Source of the DNA: Peromyscus leucopus
Taxonomy: Eukaryota; Chordata; Mammalia; Rodentia; Cricetidae
Reading direction: 5' to 3'
NCBI RefSeq assembly: GCF_004664715.2
Contig: NC_051083.1
Coordinates: 101,957,661-102,021,660, forward strand
Length of the DNA: 64,000 nt
The notes under the pieces were generated by a model, which made no database searches, was not told the DNA's origin, and saw nothing but the letters and a program-made list of their open reading frames with translations. Each line of letters starts with the position of its first letter. Within the stretch, counting starts at the first letter, position 1. The position numbers were made by a program, and so were the translations under genes. Below are positions 20,497-30,671 of the stretch, piece after piece.

Positions 20497-21027
20497 TGTG
20501 GAGGGGTCCCAAAACAACTTGACCACACAGCTGCCATGACAGGCTTAGAGGCCCAGACACAGCTTTCTGTGACAGGCTCACTGGCAGGCAATACCCAGAC
20601 CCAGAAAAAGCCATAAGCTGACACCCCCAGTGAGGGCCTACATCTAAGGGGAAGTACCTGACATCCCAAACATTCCAACTATTAGATAAAGTGGCCTGAA
20701 GTCCCTGAGTCTAGCATATACCTATTTTTGTTTCACAGATGCCTGATGTCCCTGAGTCTAGCACATACCTATTTTTGTTTCACAGATACCCCTAGACAAA
20801 TGTCAGCCAATCAGGGTCCTGAACCCTGGAAATCCCCTCACCCCAACCTCTGCTATGGTAAAAATCCTACCCAGCCTAGGCTCAGGGCTCTCTGCTCTCA
20901 CTACTGCATCAGATATACAGAGAGACCAAGCCCTGGAGCTTGAAGATAACAAAGGCTCTTTACTTTTACATATGGGATTCTGTCTCTGTGGTGGTCTTTT
21001 GGGGGTCCCCACTATCTGTGCATAACA
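20497..21027 (+). mobile_element. Solo LTR, family C, plus strand
   Basis: Starts TGTGGAGGGGTCCCAAAAC and ends CTATCTGTGCATAACA, 531 bp. Flanks tagac (20492-20496) and taaac (21028-21032) fit a 5-bp duplication with one mismatch. It has agccaatcagggtcctgaac, a TATA-like tggtaaaaatcc region, a gataacaaaggctctttac poly(A) region and ggtggtcttttgggggtccc. It aligns with the minus-strand copy at 11088-11488 but carries extra U3 sequence, including a 47-bp tandem duplication. Confidence 0.9.
20695..20788 (+). repeat. 47-bp tandem duplication in LTR U3
   Basis: Unit 1 (20695-20741) and unit 2 (20742-20788) each begin cctga(a/t)gtccctgagtct and end tttcacagat(g/a), differing at only a few positions. 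The sister LTR at 11088-11488 has no counterpart. Duplicated U3 blocks in retroviral LTRs often contain enhancers; whether this one does is unknown. Confidence 0.93.
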
Positions 21028-21266
21028 TAAACCAGCTGGCCTTGCACTCAGTTCCACCTGCCTCTGCATCCCAAGTGCAGGGATTAAAGGTGTGCACCAC
21101 CCCTGCCTAACTGAGGTTCATTTCTTAGCACCCACATAGCAGTTCATCATTGTCTCAAAACTCCAGTCCCAGGAGATCTGATACTCTCTTGTGACCTTTG
21201 CTGATACTACATGCACGTGATACACAGACATACCATGTAGGCATAATGCTCATACACACAAAATAG

Positions 21267-21268
<2 letters not shown>

Positions 21269-21312
<44 letters not shown>
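21269..21312 (+). repeat. (GT)n microsatellite
   Basis: About 22 GT units at the 3' end of the B2/B3 element. Confidence 0.97.
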
Positions 21313-21316
<4 letters not shown>

Positions 21317-21921
21317 AAAACAAAAGACTGCATTAAGAGACTTGCCCTGGTTTTCTAGGACTCTCTTGGTTGTAAACCTGGAATTACTCTCCTGAAAAAA
21401 CTTCACTTTGGGGAAAACAGAGATGTTCATTCTATGATATGTAATAAATACATTCCCAACTTCCCCATAAGATTTAATGAGCACAGCTAGATCTTAAGTG
21501 TGCACACACATACACCCACCCACCCCATCCCCACACATACTTCATCCAAGATAGAAAGATGGTTAAAGTCATGAGTTACTATTATTAAAACCATACAAAA
21601 CTGTATGCTAAGCACTATATGCCTTATCCACCTCTCCTATATGCAAAGAGCTTTGAAATAAATACCAGGAACACTTCAAGGGAAAACCAGTTTATTATTG
21701 GTAGCCAAGGAGGATGTTAGAATTCCTAGCCACTCCCCCAGCTACATGACCCCAGCTGGCAAGATGCTTAGTCATCCCAGGGCCTTTCCTTGAATGGTAA
21801 ACAGTGTCACTTAATGGATAACATTGTGTCACTTAATAAATAACAGAGGATCCACTCTAGAGATTTAGGTTTGGGGTGATAGGATTTAAACCTGTGACAC
21901 TGCTGAAATTCCTAGCACTTC
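21313..21921. other. No gene; short internal repeats
   Basis: Contains a CA/CCA-rich patch (21497-21535) and a near-tandem pair of gtgtcacttaat(g/a) units (about 21805 and 21827). No transposon family recognised. Confidence 0.5.
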
Positions 21922-22073
21922 TTAGCTTGGCTTGTTTGAGAAAAGGTCTCACTGGGTAGCTCCAGCTGTCATGGAACTCACTATATAGAACAGGTTGGCT
22001 CCAAATTCAGAGTGCTTCCTGCCTCTGCCTTTCTAATGAATGAGTTAAAGGTGTGTGCCACCACACTGGGTTC
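21922..22073 (-). mobile_element. B1 SINE
   Basis: Minus-strand B1, moderately diverged: gagaaaaggtctcactgggt, agctccagctgtcatggaac, gaacaggttggctccaaatt, and aaaggtgtgtgccaccacac. Confidence 0.83.
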
Positions 22074-22124
22074 TTTGCTAGCTTCTGTAATTCCTGAAAT
22101 TAGTGATAGATTTAGGCTGGAGCT

Positions 22125-22515
22125 TGCTGTGGGATGTTCTGTATGCTAAATGTGTTGCTCTGATTGGTTAATAAATAAAACCCTGATTGGCCAGTAGCCA
22201 GGGAGGAAGTAGAGGCGGGATAAGGAGAAAGGAGAATTCTGGGAAGTGGAAGGCTGAGGCAGAGAGACACTGCCAGTTGCCACCATGATAAGCAAGATGT
22301 AAGGTACGGGTAAGCCATGAGCCACGTGGCAACTTATAGACTAATTTAAGATATAAAAACTAGATAACAAGAAGCCTGCCACAGCCATACAGTTTGTAAG
22401 CAATATAAGTCTCTGTGTGTTTACTCAGTTGGGTCTGAGCAGCTGTGGGACTGGCGGGTGAGAAAAATTTGTCCTGACCATAGGCCAGGCAGGACTGGAG
22501 AAAACTTCAGCTACA
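22125..22515 (+). mobile_element. Solo LTR, family B (ERV2-like)
   Basis: Starts TGCTGTGGGATGTTCTGTAT and ends GAAAACTTCAGCTACA. A perfect 6-bp target duplication ggagct flanks it (22119-22124 and 22516-22521). It shares the ctgattggccagtagccagg region and gaagcctgccacagccatac block with the provirus LTRs. 391 bp, no internal sequence. Confidence 0.93.
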
Positions 22516-22547
22516 GGAGCTCTTCTGTCCAAAGTACAAATTCCAGT

Positions 22548-22952
22548 TGTCCTAGTTTGCTTTTCATTGCTGTGATAAAACATCATAACCAAAAGCAGTT
22601 TAGGGAGGAAAGGGTTCATTTCACCTTACAGTTTACAGTCTATCAGGATGAAAAGTCAAGGCAGGAACTCAAGGTATGAACTTGGAGGCAAGAACTGAAG
22701 CAGAGACCATGGAGGAATACTGCTTACTGGCTTGCTCCACATGGCTTGCTCTGCTTTCTCATATTCCCAGGACCACCTGCCCTGAAGCGGCAGCCCCCAC
22801 AGTGGGCTGGGCCTGCCTACAGTAACCACAATCAAGAAAATGTCATACAGATATGACCACAGGCCAATCTGATGGAGGCAATTCTTTAATTGAGGTTCCT
22901 TTCCCACAGATAACACTAGTTTGTATCAAGTTGGCCAAAACTAACCAGCACA
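22548..22952 (-). mobile_element. ORR1-type MaLR LTR, minus strand
   Basis: On the plus strand it reads tgtcctagtttgcttttcat, tgctgtgataaaacatcata, the gaactgaagcagagaccatg block, gcttactggcttgctccaca, and gtatcaagttggcc. These are the antisense landmarks of ORR1. Flanks ccagt and caagt match at four of five positions, fitting a 5-bp ERVL-class duplication. Confidence 0.83.
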
Positions 22953-23635
22953 CAAGTATCCCAATTTTTGTGGGGGTTTTTGTTATTCAGAATATGGCAA
23001 GATAGGTGCAGTAGAGCACTAAGGCATGACAGATATCTCAAAACTGTTGAACTACTGTAGGATAGAGGAAATTGGATGAGCAGTCTGAGGACATGTTTTC
23101 TTTAGGCCAGAGAGTATATTTTACAACACTGTATTTGCCAATTTTTGAAACACCAAAGATTTTTAGAACAATCTGAATACACAAATGGCCCATACATATG
23201 CATATCACATAATGCAATGTTCCGTGAATGTTTGTCCAACAAACTAAATTCTGGAGAATAATCACAAATGTCCTGAAGTTATGTAATCTCTCTGGGGTGC
23301 AGAACAGGTGCAGTTACTTAAAAGTGAAGGGCATGCTGTTAGGAAGCTGCACTGGAAAGCTTTGCCTCACGCTCTACAAATAAAGACACATCACCAATTA
23401 GTTTATATTACATTTAAGCCTTTGCCACTTGGCAAAGGTCCATTATTGCCTTAGGCTTTGTCTACATGCTGCCAAGCATCTGGATAAATAGTGATAGGCA
23501 CAGCTAATCATTTGGGTCATAATAAGCCCTTCCATTTTGATAGCTCTTCTAGGTTTTTAAAGCAATGCCACATTTATAGTCTCATTCGAACAAAGCAATT
23601 GCATATCATATAAAGTAGTTTCATGTTTGAGACTC
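22953..23635. other. No gene or recognised repeat
   Basis: Single-copy-looking sequence. The 75-codon antisense frame 23038-23265 has no recognisable domain. Confidence 0.55.
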
Positions 23636-23875
23636 GGGCTAGAGTTAAACAGGTCTGGGCTGAAATACTCACTTCTACATCTGCTAGAACTGTAACCTTT
23701 GACAAGCTATTTAACCTCTATGAGCATTAGTACATTTGATATAGCTTGAAGATAATAATAACAGTACCTGTCTAATCACTGTTGTGATGAGCAACTAATT
23801 ATGCAGGTCAAATACTGAGCACAAAGCCTGGGACACAGTAAATGCTCTGTCACTGTTAGATGCCATTATACTAAT
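23636..23875 (+). mobile_element. MIR SINE, plus strand
   Basis: One of the better preserved ancient repeats here. The MIR core order is clear: aacaggtctgggctgaaata, gctagaactgtaacctttga, caagctatttaacctctatg, agataataataacagtacct, and aagcctgggacacagtaaat. Confidence 0.82.
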
Positions 23876-24419
23876 TATAATTACCTTTCATACTATTCAT
23901 ATTTCACTTATTACGCATCTCACTTCCCTTCCATCTCATTTGCCTAAGCCACAGTAAGTTCAAGAAGAGAAAAGAATGCATTACTGCTTAAATTAACCAC
24001 AGATGGGTCATGTTTCAGCAGAAGGGTGAGAGCTAGTGCCCCCCCCCCATATGCCTAAAACTGACATATCTAGCCAGGGGCAAGAGATTGGTGTCAGTGG
24101 TGACATAGGAGAGGATTCTTGCAATCACAAAAGATAAAACCAAAGAAAATGTGTAGGCACCCACTGCTGCTTCCTGATACAATCTTAGTATCTTAGTGAC
24201 AAAAAAGCTTTGACAGAATAAAGAAGATCCTTGCTGAATCCCTACTCTGATAGGAAATTGAATTGCTATTCTTATTTAAGTATGAGGAAATGAGCTTGGC
24301 TTCATCTTGGTTACTATAGCTTTGCAATATATTGAGAAATCATGTGACATGATGTATCTAGTTTTATTCTCCTTACTCAATATAATGTTGGCTATTTGAA
24401 GTCATTTGTAATTCCATAC

Positions 24420-25694
24420 AGTTTTTTTTGTATTTTACAACACCATTCAGTTCCACATAATAGCCACAGATTCCCATGCTCTCCCCCCCCCCCTCCCCCC
24501 AGCCCACCCCCTATTCCCACCTCCTCCAGATCAAGGTCTCCCCTGAGGACCGGGATCGACCTGATAGACTCAGTCCAGGCAGGTCCAGTCCCCCCCTCCC
24601 AGACCGAGCCAAGCGTCCCTGCATAAGTCCCAGGATTCAAACAGCCAACTCATGCAATGAGCCCATGACCCAGCACTACCGCACAGCTGCCTCCCAAACA
24701 GATCAAGCCAAATGACTGTCTCACCCATTCAGGGGCCTGACCCAGTTGGGGGCCCTCAGCCTTTGGTTCATAGATCCTGTGCTTCCATTCATTTGGTTAT
24801 TTGTCCCTGTGCTTTATCCAACCTTGGTTTCAACAGTTCTTGCTCATATAGACCCTCCTCTTTCTCACTAATTAGACTCCCAGCGCTCCACCAGGGGCCC
24901 AGCCATGGATGTCTGCATCCAGATTCCTCAGTCCTTGGATGAGGTTTATGGCACAACTATCAGGGTGTTTGGCCATCCCATCACCAGAGTAGGTCAGTCC
25001 CGGCTGTCTCTCGGCCATTGCCAGCAGTCTTTTGCGGGGGTATCTTTGTTGATCTCCGTGGGCCTCCCTAGCTCTCTGCTTCCTCCCCTTCTCATGTGGT
25101 CTTCATTTACCATGGTCTCCTATTCCTTGTTCTCCCTCTCTTTTCTTGATCCAGCTAGGATCTCCCGCTCTCTTTCCCTTGACCGTCGCCCTTCATTGGT
25201 CCCACTCATGTCCAGGCTGTTCATGTAGATCTCATCCATTTCTTCGTGTCTTTCTTGGGGTCCCGTTTTTCAGGTAGCCTCACTGGTGGTATGATGTGAG
25301 TAGCAGTCCAGTCATCCTTTTTCCACATCTAGCATCTTCCTATGAGTGAGTACATACCATATTTGTCTTTCTGAGTCTGAGTTACCTCACTCAGGATGAT
25401 TTTTTCTAGATCCATCCATTTGCCTGCAAACCTCATGATGTCATTGTTTTTCTCTGCTGAGTAGTATTCCATTGTGTATATGTGCCACAATTTATTTATC
25501 CATTTTTCAGTTGAAGGGCATCTAGGTTGTTTCCAGGTTTGGGCTATTACAAACAATGCTGATATGAACATAGCTGAGCAAGTGCTCTTGTGGCATGATT
25601 GAGCATTTCTTGGGTATATGCCTAGGAGTGGTATAGCTGGATCTTGGGGGAGATTGATTCCCAATTTTCTAAGAAAGCTCCATATTGATTTCCA
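24420..25694 (-). mobile_element. Younger 5'-truncated L1, minus strand
   Basis: The element carries the C-terminal part of ORF2 (an open frame of 111 codons at 25329-25664, with the L1-typical IYTMEYYSAEKN segment), then about 0.9 kb of 3' UTR with a G-rich tract (C-rich on plus, 24481-24500) and a poly(A) end at about 24420. The target duplication aattccatacagtttt occurs at 24410-24425 and 25694-25709. It sits inside the older L1 in the same orientation. Confidence 0.9.
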
Positions 25695-25987
25695 ATTCCA
25701 TACAGTTTTAATGATTGTGTTTTTTTTCTATTTCTGTTGAAAAATGTCAGCGGAATTGTGATAAAGTTTACACTGAGTCTGTGAGTTTAAGTAGAAGTAA
25801 CATTTTAAACAATAGTAATTCTTTATCCATGTGAACAGGTCTTTCTACTTTTTTGGTTTGTTTTACTAATGTTTACAGTATTAAGGGCTTTAGGTTCAGC
25901 CAGTCTTGCTATGATAAATGGGGCTTTCTTCATTCTTTCAGGGTCATTGTTCTTATTATTTAGAAATACAACTTGCATTTTATGTTG

Positions 25988-26121
25988 ATTTTTTTTTGAG
26001 ACAGGGTCTCATCCTGTAGCCCTAGCTGTCCTGGCACTTACTATGTAGACCCAAGCTAGTTTTAAAATCATCTGCTTGACTCTGCCTCTGGGATTAAAGA
26101 TGTATGCCACCGTACCCAGCC
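25988..26121 (-). mobile_element. B1 SINE with target duplication
   Basis: Minus-strand B1 (ttgagacagggtctcatcct ... ccaccgtacccagcct) with a partly deleted centre. The duplication ttatgttgattt is present at about 25981-25992 and 26122-26133. Confidence 0.88.
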
Positions 26122-26689
26122 TTATGTTGATTTTGTAACCTGTAACATGGTTTTTCAGTTCTAACAGTATTTTTGATGGACTCTTTGGGGTTTCTTATAG
26201 CCTGTCCTATAAGTAAACTGATATAAGCTTACCCCTTTAAAACATTTTTGGATGCATTTTTTTTCCTGTCTTACCATTCTAGCTAGGACTTCCAGCCAAA
26301 TATCAAGTAGTAGTAACAAGAGTGGATCATGTTTCTTCCTCATATTACATGTAAAACCTTTCAGCCTTCTGCTACTGAGTATGATGAGAGCTCTGACTTC
26401 TGCATATGCACATATGGCCTTTATTACATTCAAACAGGTGCTTTCTACACTTAGGCTGTTGAGGTTATCATGAAAGACTTTTAAATGTTTTCAAACATTT
26501 GTCTATATTTAATGTCAGAAAGTTAATGTGGCCTTTTCAAATATTTTCTGTTGCTAATAGCATAGTATCACTGAATTGGTTGAGAGTAAACAGGGTTAAT
26601 ATGGCTCACAGATATGATCTCAGGTTGCAAGGCTGCATCTGTTAATCTTCTTTCAGGTAGAATCCTGAGGCAATGTAGAAATGTAGTTA

Positions 26690-26752
26690 CTTCTTGCCTC
26701 TCTTCCTCTCTCCCTCCCTCCCATTCTCCTTGCCTCCCTCCCCAGCCTCCTC
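26690..26752. repeat. Pyrimidine-rich tract
   Basis: C/T-rich low-complexity DNA (cttcctctctccctccctcc) beside the B1 that follows. Confidence 0.85.
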
Positions 26753-26889
26753 TTTGAGACAGAGTCACTACACAGTTATGGCTGGCTTGGAACTCACTAT
26801 GTCGATCAGGTTGGCCTTGAATTCATAAAGGTCCACTGGCCTCTGCCCCTCAAATGCTGGGATTAAAGCATGCAACTGCCATGCTGGGC
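26753..26889 (-). mobile_element. B1 SINE
   Basis: Minus-strand B1: ttgagacagagtcactacac, ggttggccttgaattcataa, aggtccactggcctctgccc, and gggattaaagcatgcaactg. Confidence 0.83.
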
Positions 26890-27135
26890 TTACATTTACA
26901 TTTACATTTTATCTCAAGCTCACTTCCTTTCTTTCATTGCTTCCCTGATCCATTTGCTATTCAGGAATATGTTGTTTCCTGTTCACAAGCTTGTAAAATT
27001 TCAATTTTCTCTACCATTATCTCTTACTCCATATTTGATGTTAATTTAGCCTTATTAAATGTGTTAATATTTTTATCTGGTCCAAAATATGACATATCAT
27101 GATGAATGTTCCATATATGATTAGAAATGACTGTT

Positions 27136-27440
27136 CCATCCAGGCAGTGGTGGCACACGCTTTTTTTTTTTTTGCACCTTTCCTGGAGCTCACTTGGTAG
27201 CCCAGGCTGGCCTCAAACTCACAGAGATCTGCCTGGCTCTGCCTCCCGAGTGCTGGGATTAAAGGCATGTGCCACCAACGCCCGGCTTAAGTGGCACATG
27301 CTTTTAAACTCAGCACTCAGGAGGCAGAGCCAGGCGAATCTTTGTGAGTTTGAGTCCAGCCTGGTCTACAAAGTGAGATACAAGACAGGCTTCAAAGCTA
27401 CACAGAGAAACCCTGTCTCAAAAACCAAAAGCCAAAAACA
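27136..27440 (+). mobile_element. B1 SINE (plus) split by another B1 (minus)
   Basis: The 5' end ccaggcagtggtggcacacg lies at 27139-27159 and the rest (gtggcacatgcttttaaact ... ccctgtctcaaaaaccaaaa) at 27287-27440. The stretch gtggcacacgcttt/gtggcacatgcttt is repeated at both junctions as the target duplication of the inner B1. Confidence 0.9.
27162..27286 (-). mobile_element. B1 SINE (minus) inserted in a plus B1
   Basis: Reads gcacctttcctggagctcac, ttggtagcccaggctggcct, gcctcccgagtgctgggatt and aaaggcatgtgccaccaacg after a 13-T run. Its head-to-head position inside an opposite B1 makes a long imperfect inverted repeat. Confidence 0.9.
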
Positions 27441-27974
27441 AAAAACAACCAAAAAAATGCCTGTTCCACTACAGTTATATGGAATGTCCCATATATATCT
27501 GTTCAGTGTATTTGTACTACAATAGTGTTCAGCTCTATTCCTTCCTTTATGGTCTTTCCTCTTGATGGTGCATCCATTAATGTAAAGTAGTGTAGTCTTT
27601 GTAATGCTATTTCTTTATTTATTTCAATGAACATTTTCATATTTATATCTAGTTGCTGAAATGATTGATGCATATATATTTGCAGTGGTTATATCCTCTT
27701 AAAAATTTGTCCATTTTCTCATTATATGGTGACACACTATCAGTGTCCCATTATATTTGTGGATTAAAGTATATTTTGTCAAGTAAAATGTAGTTGCTCT
27801 CTCTAATAGGTTTTTGTTTACATAGGCTTTTTCATACCATCATGATTTTAGTTTTAATTTACATGGATTATGTTGTTCTATCTCTTTATAATCTATATGC
27901 TTTCTTAAAACTGAAATGAGTCTCTTGTAGGTAGCATGTAATTGGATCTAGTTTTTGTTTGTTTGTTTGGGGTT

Positions 27975-28126
27975 GGGTTTACTTTGGTTTTTTGAGCATC
28001 TCACTGTATAGCTCTGGCTGGTCTGGAACTTGCTATGTAGACCAGGCTGGCTCGAACTCAAAGACATCCACTTGCATTTGTTTCATGAGTGCAAGGATTA
28101 AAGGCAAGTGCCACCATGTCTGGCTG
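27975..28126 (-). mobile_element. B1 SINE
   Basis: Minus-strand B1 (tttgagcatctcactgtata, gctctggctggtctggaact, ccaggctggctcgaactcaa, ggattaaaggcaagtgccac) within the old antisense L1. Confidence 0.85.
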
Positions 28127-28195
28127 ATCTTGTATTGCTTTTTCTCTTTTTAAAGACCATTCCATGTCTTGTGGTTGGAGAATTTAGTCTATTAA

Positions 28196-28706
28196 TGAGG
28201 TAGTTGTTTGAATAAGAATGTCCCCCATAAGCTTGTATGTTTGAATGCTTGATCATCAGTTGGTACAGTATTTAGGAAGGATTAGGAGGTGTGGATTTGT
28301 TGGAGAAGCTATGTTACTGGGGAGGGCTTTGAAGTTCAAAAACCCCTCTCAAAACCCAGTCTCTCTCTCTTTGACTCTTTGTTTTGTTGTTTGTTTGTTT
28401 TCTGTTTTTTTGAGACAGGGTTTCTTTGTGTAGTTTTGGTGCCTGTCCTGGATCTCACTCTGTAGATCAGGCTGGCCTTGAACTCAGAGACATCCACCTG
28501 GCTCTGCCTCCTGAGTGCTGGGATTAAAGGCATGCCCGGCTCTCTCTGACTTACCTGTAGATCAGGATGTAAGCTCTCAGCTACTGCTCTATTGCCATGT
28601 CTGCCTGCCACCAAATGCCACATCATGGTGATCATGGAATAACTCTTTGAAAAGTCTCCAATTAAATGCTTCCTTTAATCCCAGCAATAGAACTATAACT
28701 AAGACA
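28196..28706 (+). mobile_element. MT-type MaLR LTR, plus strand, split by B1
   Basis: Starts TGAGGTAGTTGTTTGAATAA, with gaatgtcccccataagcttg, ggattaggaggtgtggattt, gatcaggatgtaagctctca, gctactgctctattgccatg and a caattaaatgcttcctttaa poly(A) region, and ends AACTATAACTAAGACA. Flanks attaa and gttaa fit a 5-bp duplication with one mismatch. It lies in the old L1, which resumes afterwards. Confidence 0.8.
28398..28541 (-). mobile_element. B1 SINE inside MT LTR
   Basis: Minus-strand B1: ttgagacagggtttctttgt, gtagttttggtgcctgtcct, gatcaggctggccttgaact, and gctgggattaaaggcatgcc. The promoter end is slightly shortened. Confidence 0.88.
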
Positions 28707-28870
28707 GTTAATATATAAAGTGCTTACTGTAAGAACTTATCAATGAAAATACTAAAAAACGCACTATTGTAATTTTGTTGTTTTTTGGCTGTAGTTACTG
28801 GGCTCTCTTTTCTCTTACTATCTTATGTTGTTGTTGTGTTTGATGATCATTGTGGTACTACAGCTCTATA

Positions 28871-29769
28871 ACCATTGAAAACTTCAATGTGCAAAGTATC
28901 TCTTTATACACTGATGAGATAAATTGTGAGTGTGAGCTCCAAGAAAATATTAGGATGTGGTTATTACTATGGGAATAATCAATGTCCTGGAACTTTTTGT
29001 CCCAACCTTGACCTTTGAAAGCTACCGTGAATGCTTGCAAAAGTGGTTTAAGAAAGCTTCCACATTGCTGAACACATAGAGAAGGCAAGGAAGCTGTAAA
29101 ACCCTTTTATATACCTTACCCAAAGGGCCTTTTACATCTAGCTATTCATCTGTATACGTTGTCATATTCTCTATGTAACTACGTTTTCCTGAGTTCTACA
29201 AAGCATTTTTTTTTTTAAAATCTTACTACGGCATCAGGAGGATACCGATTTATATAGCTAGCCAGCCATGACCACAGCTCACAACCTGAGCCTTTTGATG
29301 GGCATCTGGCATGGAAGACAGCCACTGTGAAACTGAGCCCTTAACATAAAGAGCTGTGCACACACTCTAATTGTTGTCAGAATGGAGATACATTGCAGGA
29401 CACTCAGCTGGTATCTGATGGAGAAAGTATTGCATGTTTTTGTGACAAGAAGCACTGCCAATTGTACTAAATGTGAGATATGCTTTGGTTTTCCTCTTAC
29501 AGGCACTCTTGAATTACATTATCATTTGTATTTCTTCTATACCATTTCTTCATAAAGATTTCATAAAATCTCTTTTAGGACTCTTGTTTCAAACCCATCT
29601 GACTCAAATCTCTTAAAACTTCTACATTTTATATTTCTGTCTATCTGTATTTTATCTTATTGATATTACAATTTACTTATTTTACATCATGTCTCATTAA
29701 CAAGTTATTGTAATAACATTACCTTGAGTAAATGAATTTGAGCTCAGCTTTTACTAGTCTAAGAAAGTT
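28871..29769. other. No gene or clearly recognised repeat
   Basis: AT-rich sequence following the old L1. The segment 29220-29520 has more even composition, but its 75-codon antisense frame (29279-29506) shows no domain. Confidence 0.5.
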
Positions 29770-29999
29770 TTTTTGTTTTGCTTTTTGTTTGTTTTCTCAA
29801 GACAGGATTTCTCTGTGACTTTCCTGGAACTTCAAGCTGGCCTAAGATGGGAATGGGGGTGGACTAGGGGGAGGGGCAGGAGGAAGGAGGACAGGGGAAT
29901 CCGTGGCTGATATGTAAAATTAAATTAAATTTAAAAAAAGGTCTAACTGCCTCTGCCTCTTGAGTGCTGGGATTAAAGGTGTGTCACCAAGCCTGGCTG
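29770..29999 (-). mobile_element. B1 SINE split by a 96-bp L1 tail
   Basis: Left part (29770-29844) tcaagacaggatttctctgt, gactttcctggaacttcaag. Right part (29940-29999) aactgcctctgcctcttgag, tgctgggattaaaggtgtgt. The parts are in register once the L1 piece is removed. Confidence 0.85.
29845..29940 (+). mobile_element. Severely 5'-truncated L1 (3' tail only)
   Basis: Only the polypurine end of an L1 3' UTR (gggggaggggcaggaggaag), the gatatgtaaaattaaattaa end and a short poly(A). A near duplication ggcctaa/ggtctaa flanks it. This is a 96-bp insertion into the B1 at 29770-29999. Confidence 0.8.
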
Positions 30000-30009
30000 T
30001 TTGTTTCTT

Positions 30010-30062
30010 TGTTTTTGAGGGGTTTCTCTGTTTAGTCCTGGCCTTCCTTGAACTCACTCTCT
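30010..30062 (-). mobile_element. B1 SINE fragment
   Basis: tttttgaggggtttctctgt, then tagtcctggccttccttgaa, ctcactct: the 3' third of a minus-strand B1. Confidence 0.7.
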
Positions 30063-30077
30063 TTCTAAAGGACAGCT

Positions 30078-30290
30078 TTCTTTTTTTCCTTTGGTGATAT
30101 ATTTTTAGATTTATTTATTTTATGGATAGGAGTGTTTTGCCTGCATATATGCATGTGTACCATGTGCATGCCTGGTGCCCATGGAGGCCAGAACAAGCCA
30201 AAAGGTCCACTGGAACTGGAGCTACAGATTCTCATGAGCTGCAGGGAATTTAACCTAGGTCTTCTGGAAGAGGACATCTCTTTAGCCCCA
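30078..30290 (-). mobile_element. B3 SINE, minus strand
   Basis: Antisense B3 order: tttttagatttatttatttt, gttttgcctgcatatatgca, ggtgcccatggaggccagaa, gctacagattctcatgagct, and aacctaggtcttctggaaga. The tRNA-derived head is degraded (tctctttagcccc). The 119-codon frame over this element is an artefact. Confidence 0.85.
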
Positions 30291-30492
30291 TTAAGTATAG
30301 CTTTAGAACATAAGGCGCTCTACTTGGTTGGCTTTTCTCCTTTCTTCTCTTTGTATCTTTTACTTTCAGCCTTTGGTGTGCTCTATCCTACTCTAGTGAG
30401 AAATCTCTCTGTTGATGCTTTTCTTTTGCTGCTTCCTAAAGTTTCTTTGGCATTGAGCTTTGAGAATTTGCATATAGCATATCTCCCTTAAG
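30291..30492 (-). mobile_element. Possible old L1 fragment
   Basis: The T-rich text (ttggcattgagctttgagaa, tttgcatatagc) resembles an antisense L1 ORF2 segment that often reads attgagctttttgaatttg. It may be a further part of the L1 remnant ending near 28870. Weak. Confidence 0.35.
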
Positions 30493-30505
30493 ATAATGTT
30501 GCAAG

Positions 30506-30601
30506 GCCGGGCAGGTGGAGCTCCAAATTCAAGGCCATCCTGGTCTACAGAGTGAGTTCCAGGACAGCTAGGACAATTTCATAACCTTGTCTCAAAAAAC
30601 C

Positions 30602-30606
<5 letters not shown>
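30506..30606 (+). mobile_element. B1 SINE, internally deleted
   Basis: ggccgggcaggtggagctcc joins straight to aaattcaaggccatcctggt, then ctacagagtgagttccagga and aaccttgtctcaaaaaacca. About 40 bp of the left half is missing. Confidence 0.85.

Positions 30607-30671
<65 letters not shown>

Larger units (their letters stand above)
20421..21112 (-). mobile_element. B1 SINE split by an LTR
   Basis: The left part 20421-20496 reads gagagggtttctctgtgtag and gctctagctgtcctggaact up to gctgtagac. The right part 21028-21112 resumes with accagctggccttgcactca, gttccacctgcctctgcatc and ggattaaaggtgtgcaccac. The two parts join at exactly the expected B1 position. An imperfect target duplication (ggttcaagttct and ggttcatttctt) flanks the pair. 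Confidence 0.9.
20349..21268 (+). mobile_element. B2/B3 SINE split by B1, itself split by an LTR
   Basis: The B2/B3 head (20349-20420, ggaagctggaaagatggctc ... ccagaggacctgggttcaag) continues after the nested insert at 21116 with agcacccacatagcagttca, ctccagtcccaggagatctg and ctcatacacacaaaatagg. This makes a three-level nest: B2/B3, then B1, then LTR. Confidence 0.85.
24270..28870 (-). mobile_element. Old L1 ORF2 remnant, minus strand, much interrupted
   Basis: Antisense L1 ORF2 landmarks appear in consistent order: ggttactatagctttgcaat (24310), a jump over a younger L1, tctatttctgttgaaaaatg (25727), tgatggactctttggggttt (26173), attcaggaatatgttgtttc (26963), tctcttgtaggtagcatgta (27920), ggttggagaatttagtctat (28173), and after an MT LTR aaagtgcttactg (28718). 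All are frame-broken, and no usable ORF2 is left. Five B1s, one young L1 and one MT LTR lie inside. The distal limit is approximate. Confidence 0.78.

Noticed and set aside
25329..25664. 111-codon frame with recognisable protein similarity
   Set aside because: It is the C-terminus of L1 ORF2 from a 5'-truncated insertion, not a host gene.
30132..30491. 119-codon frame
   Set aside because: It starts inside an antisense B3 SINE and shows no family resemblance.
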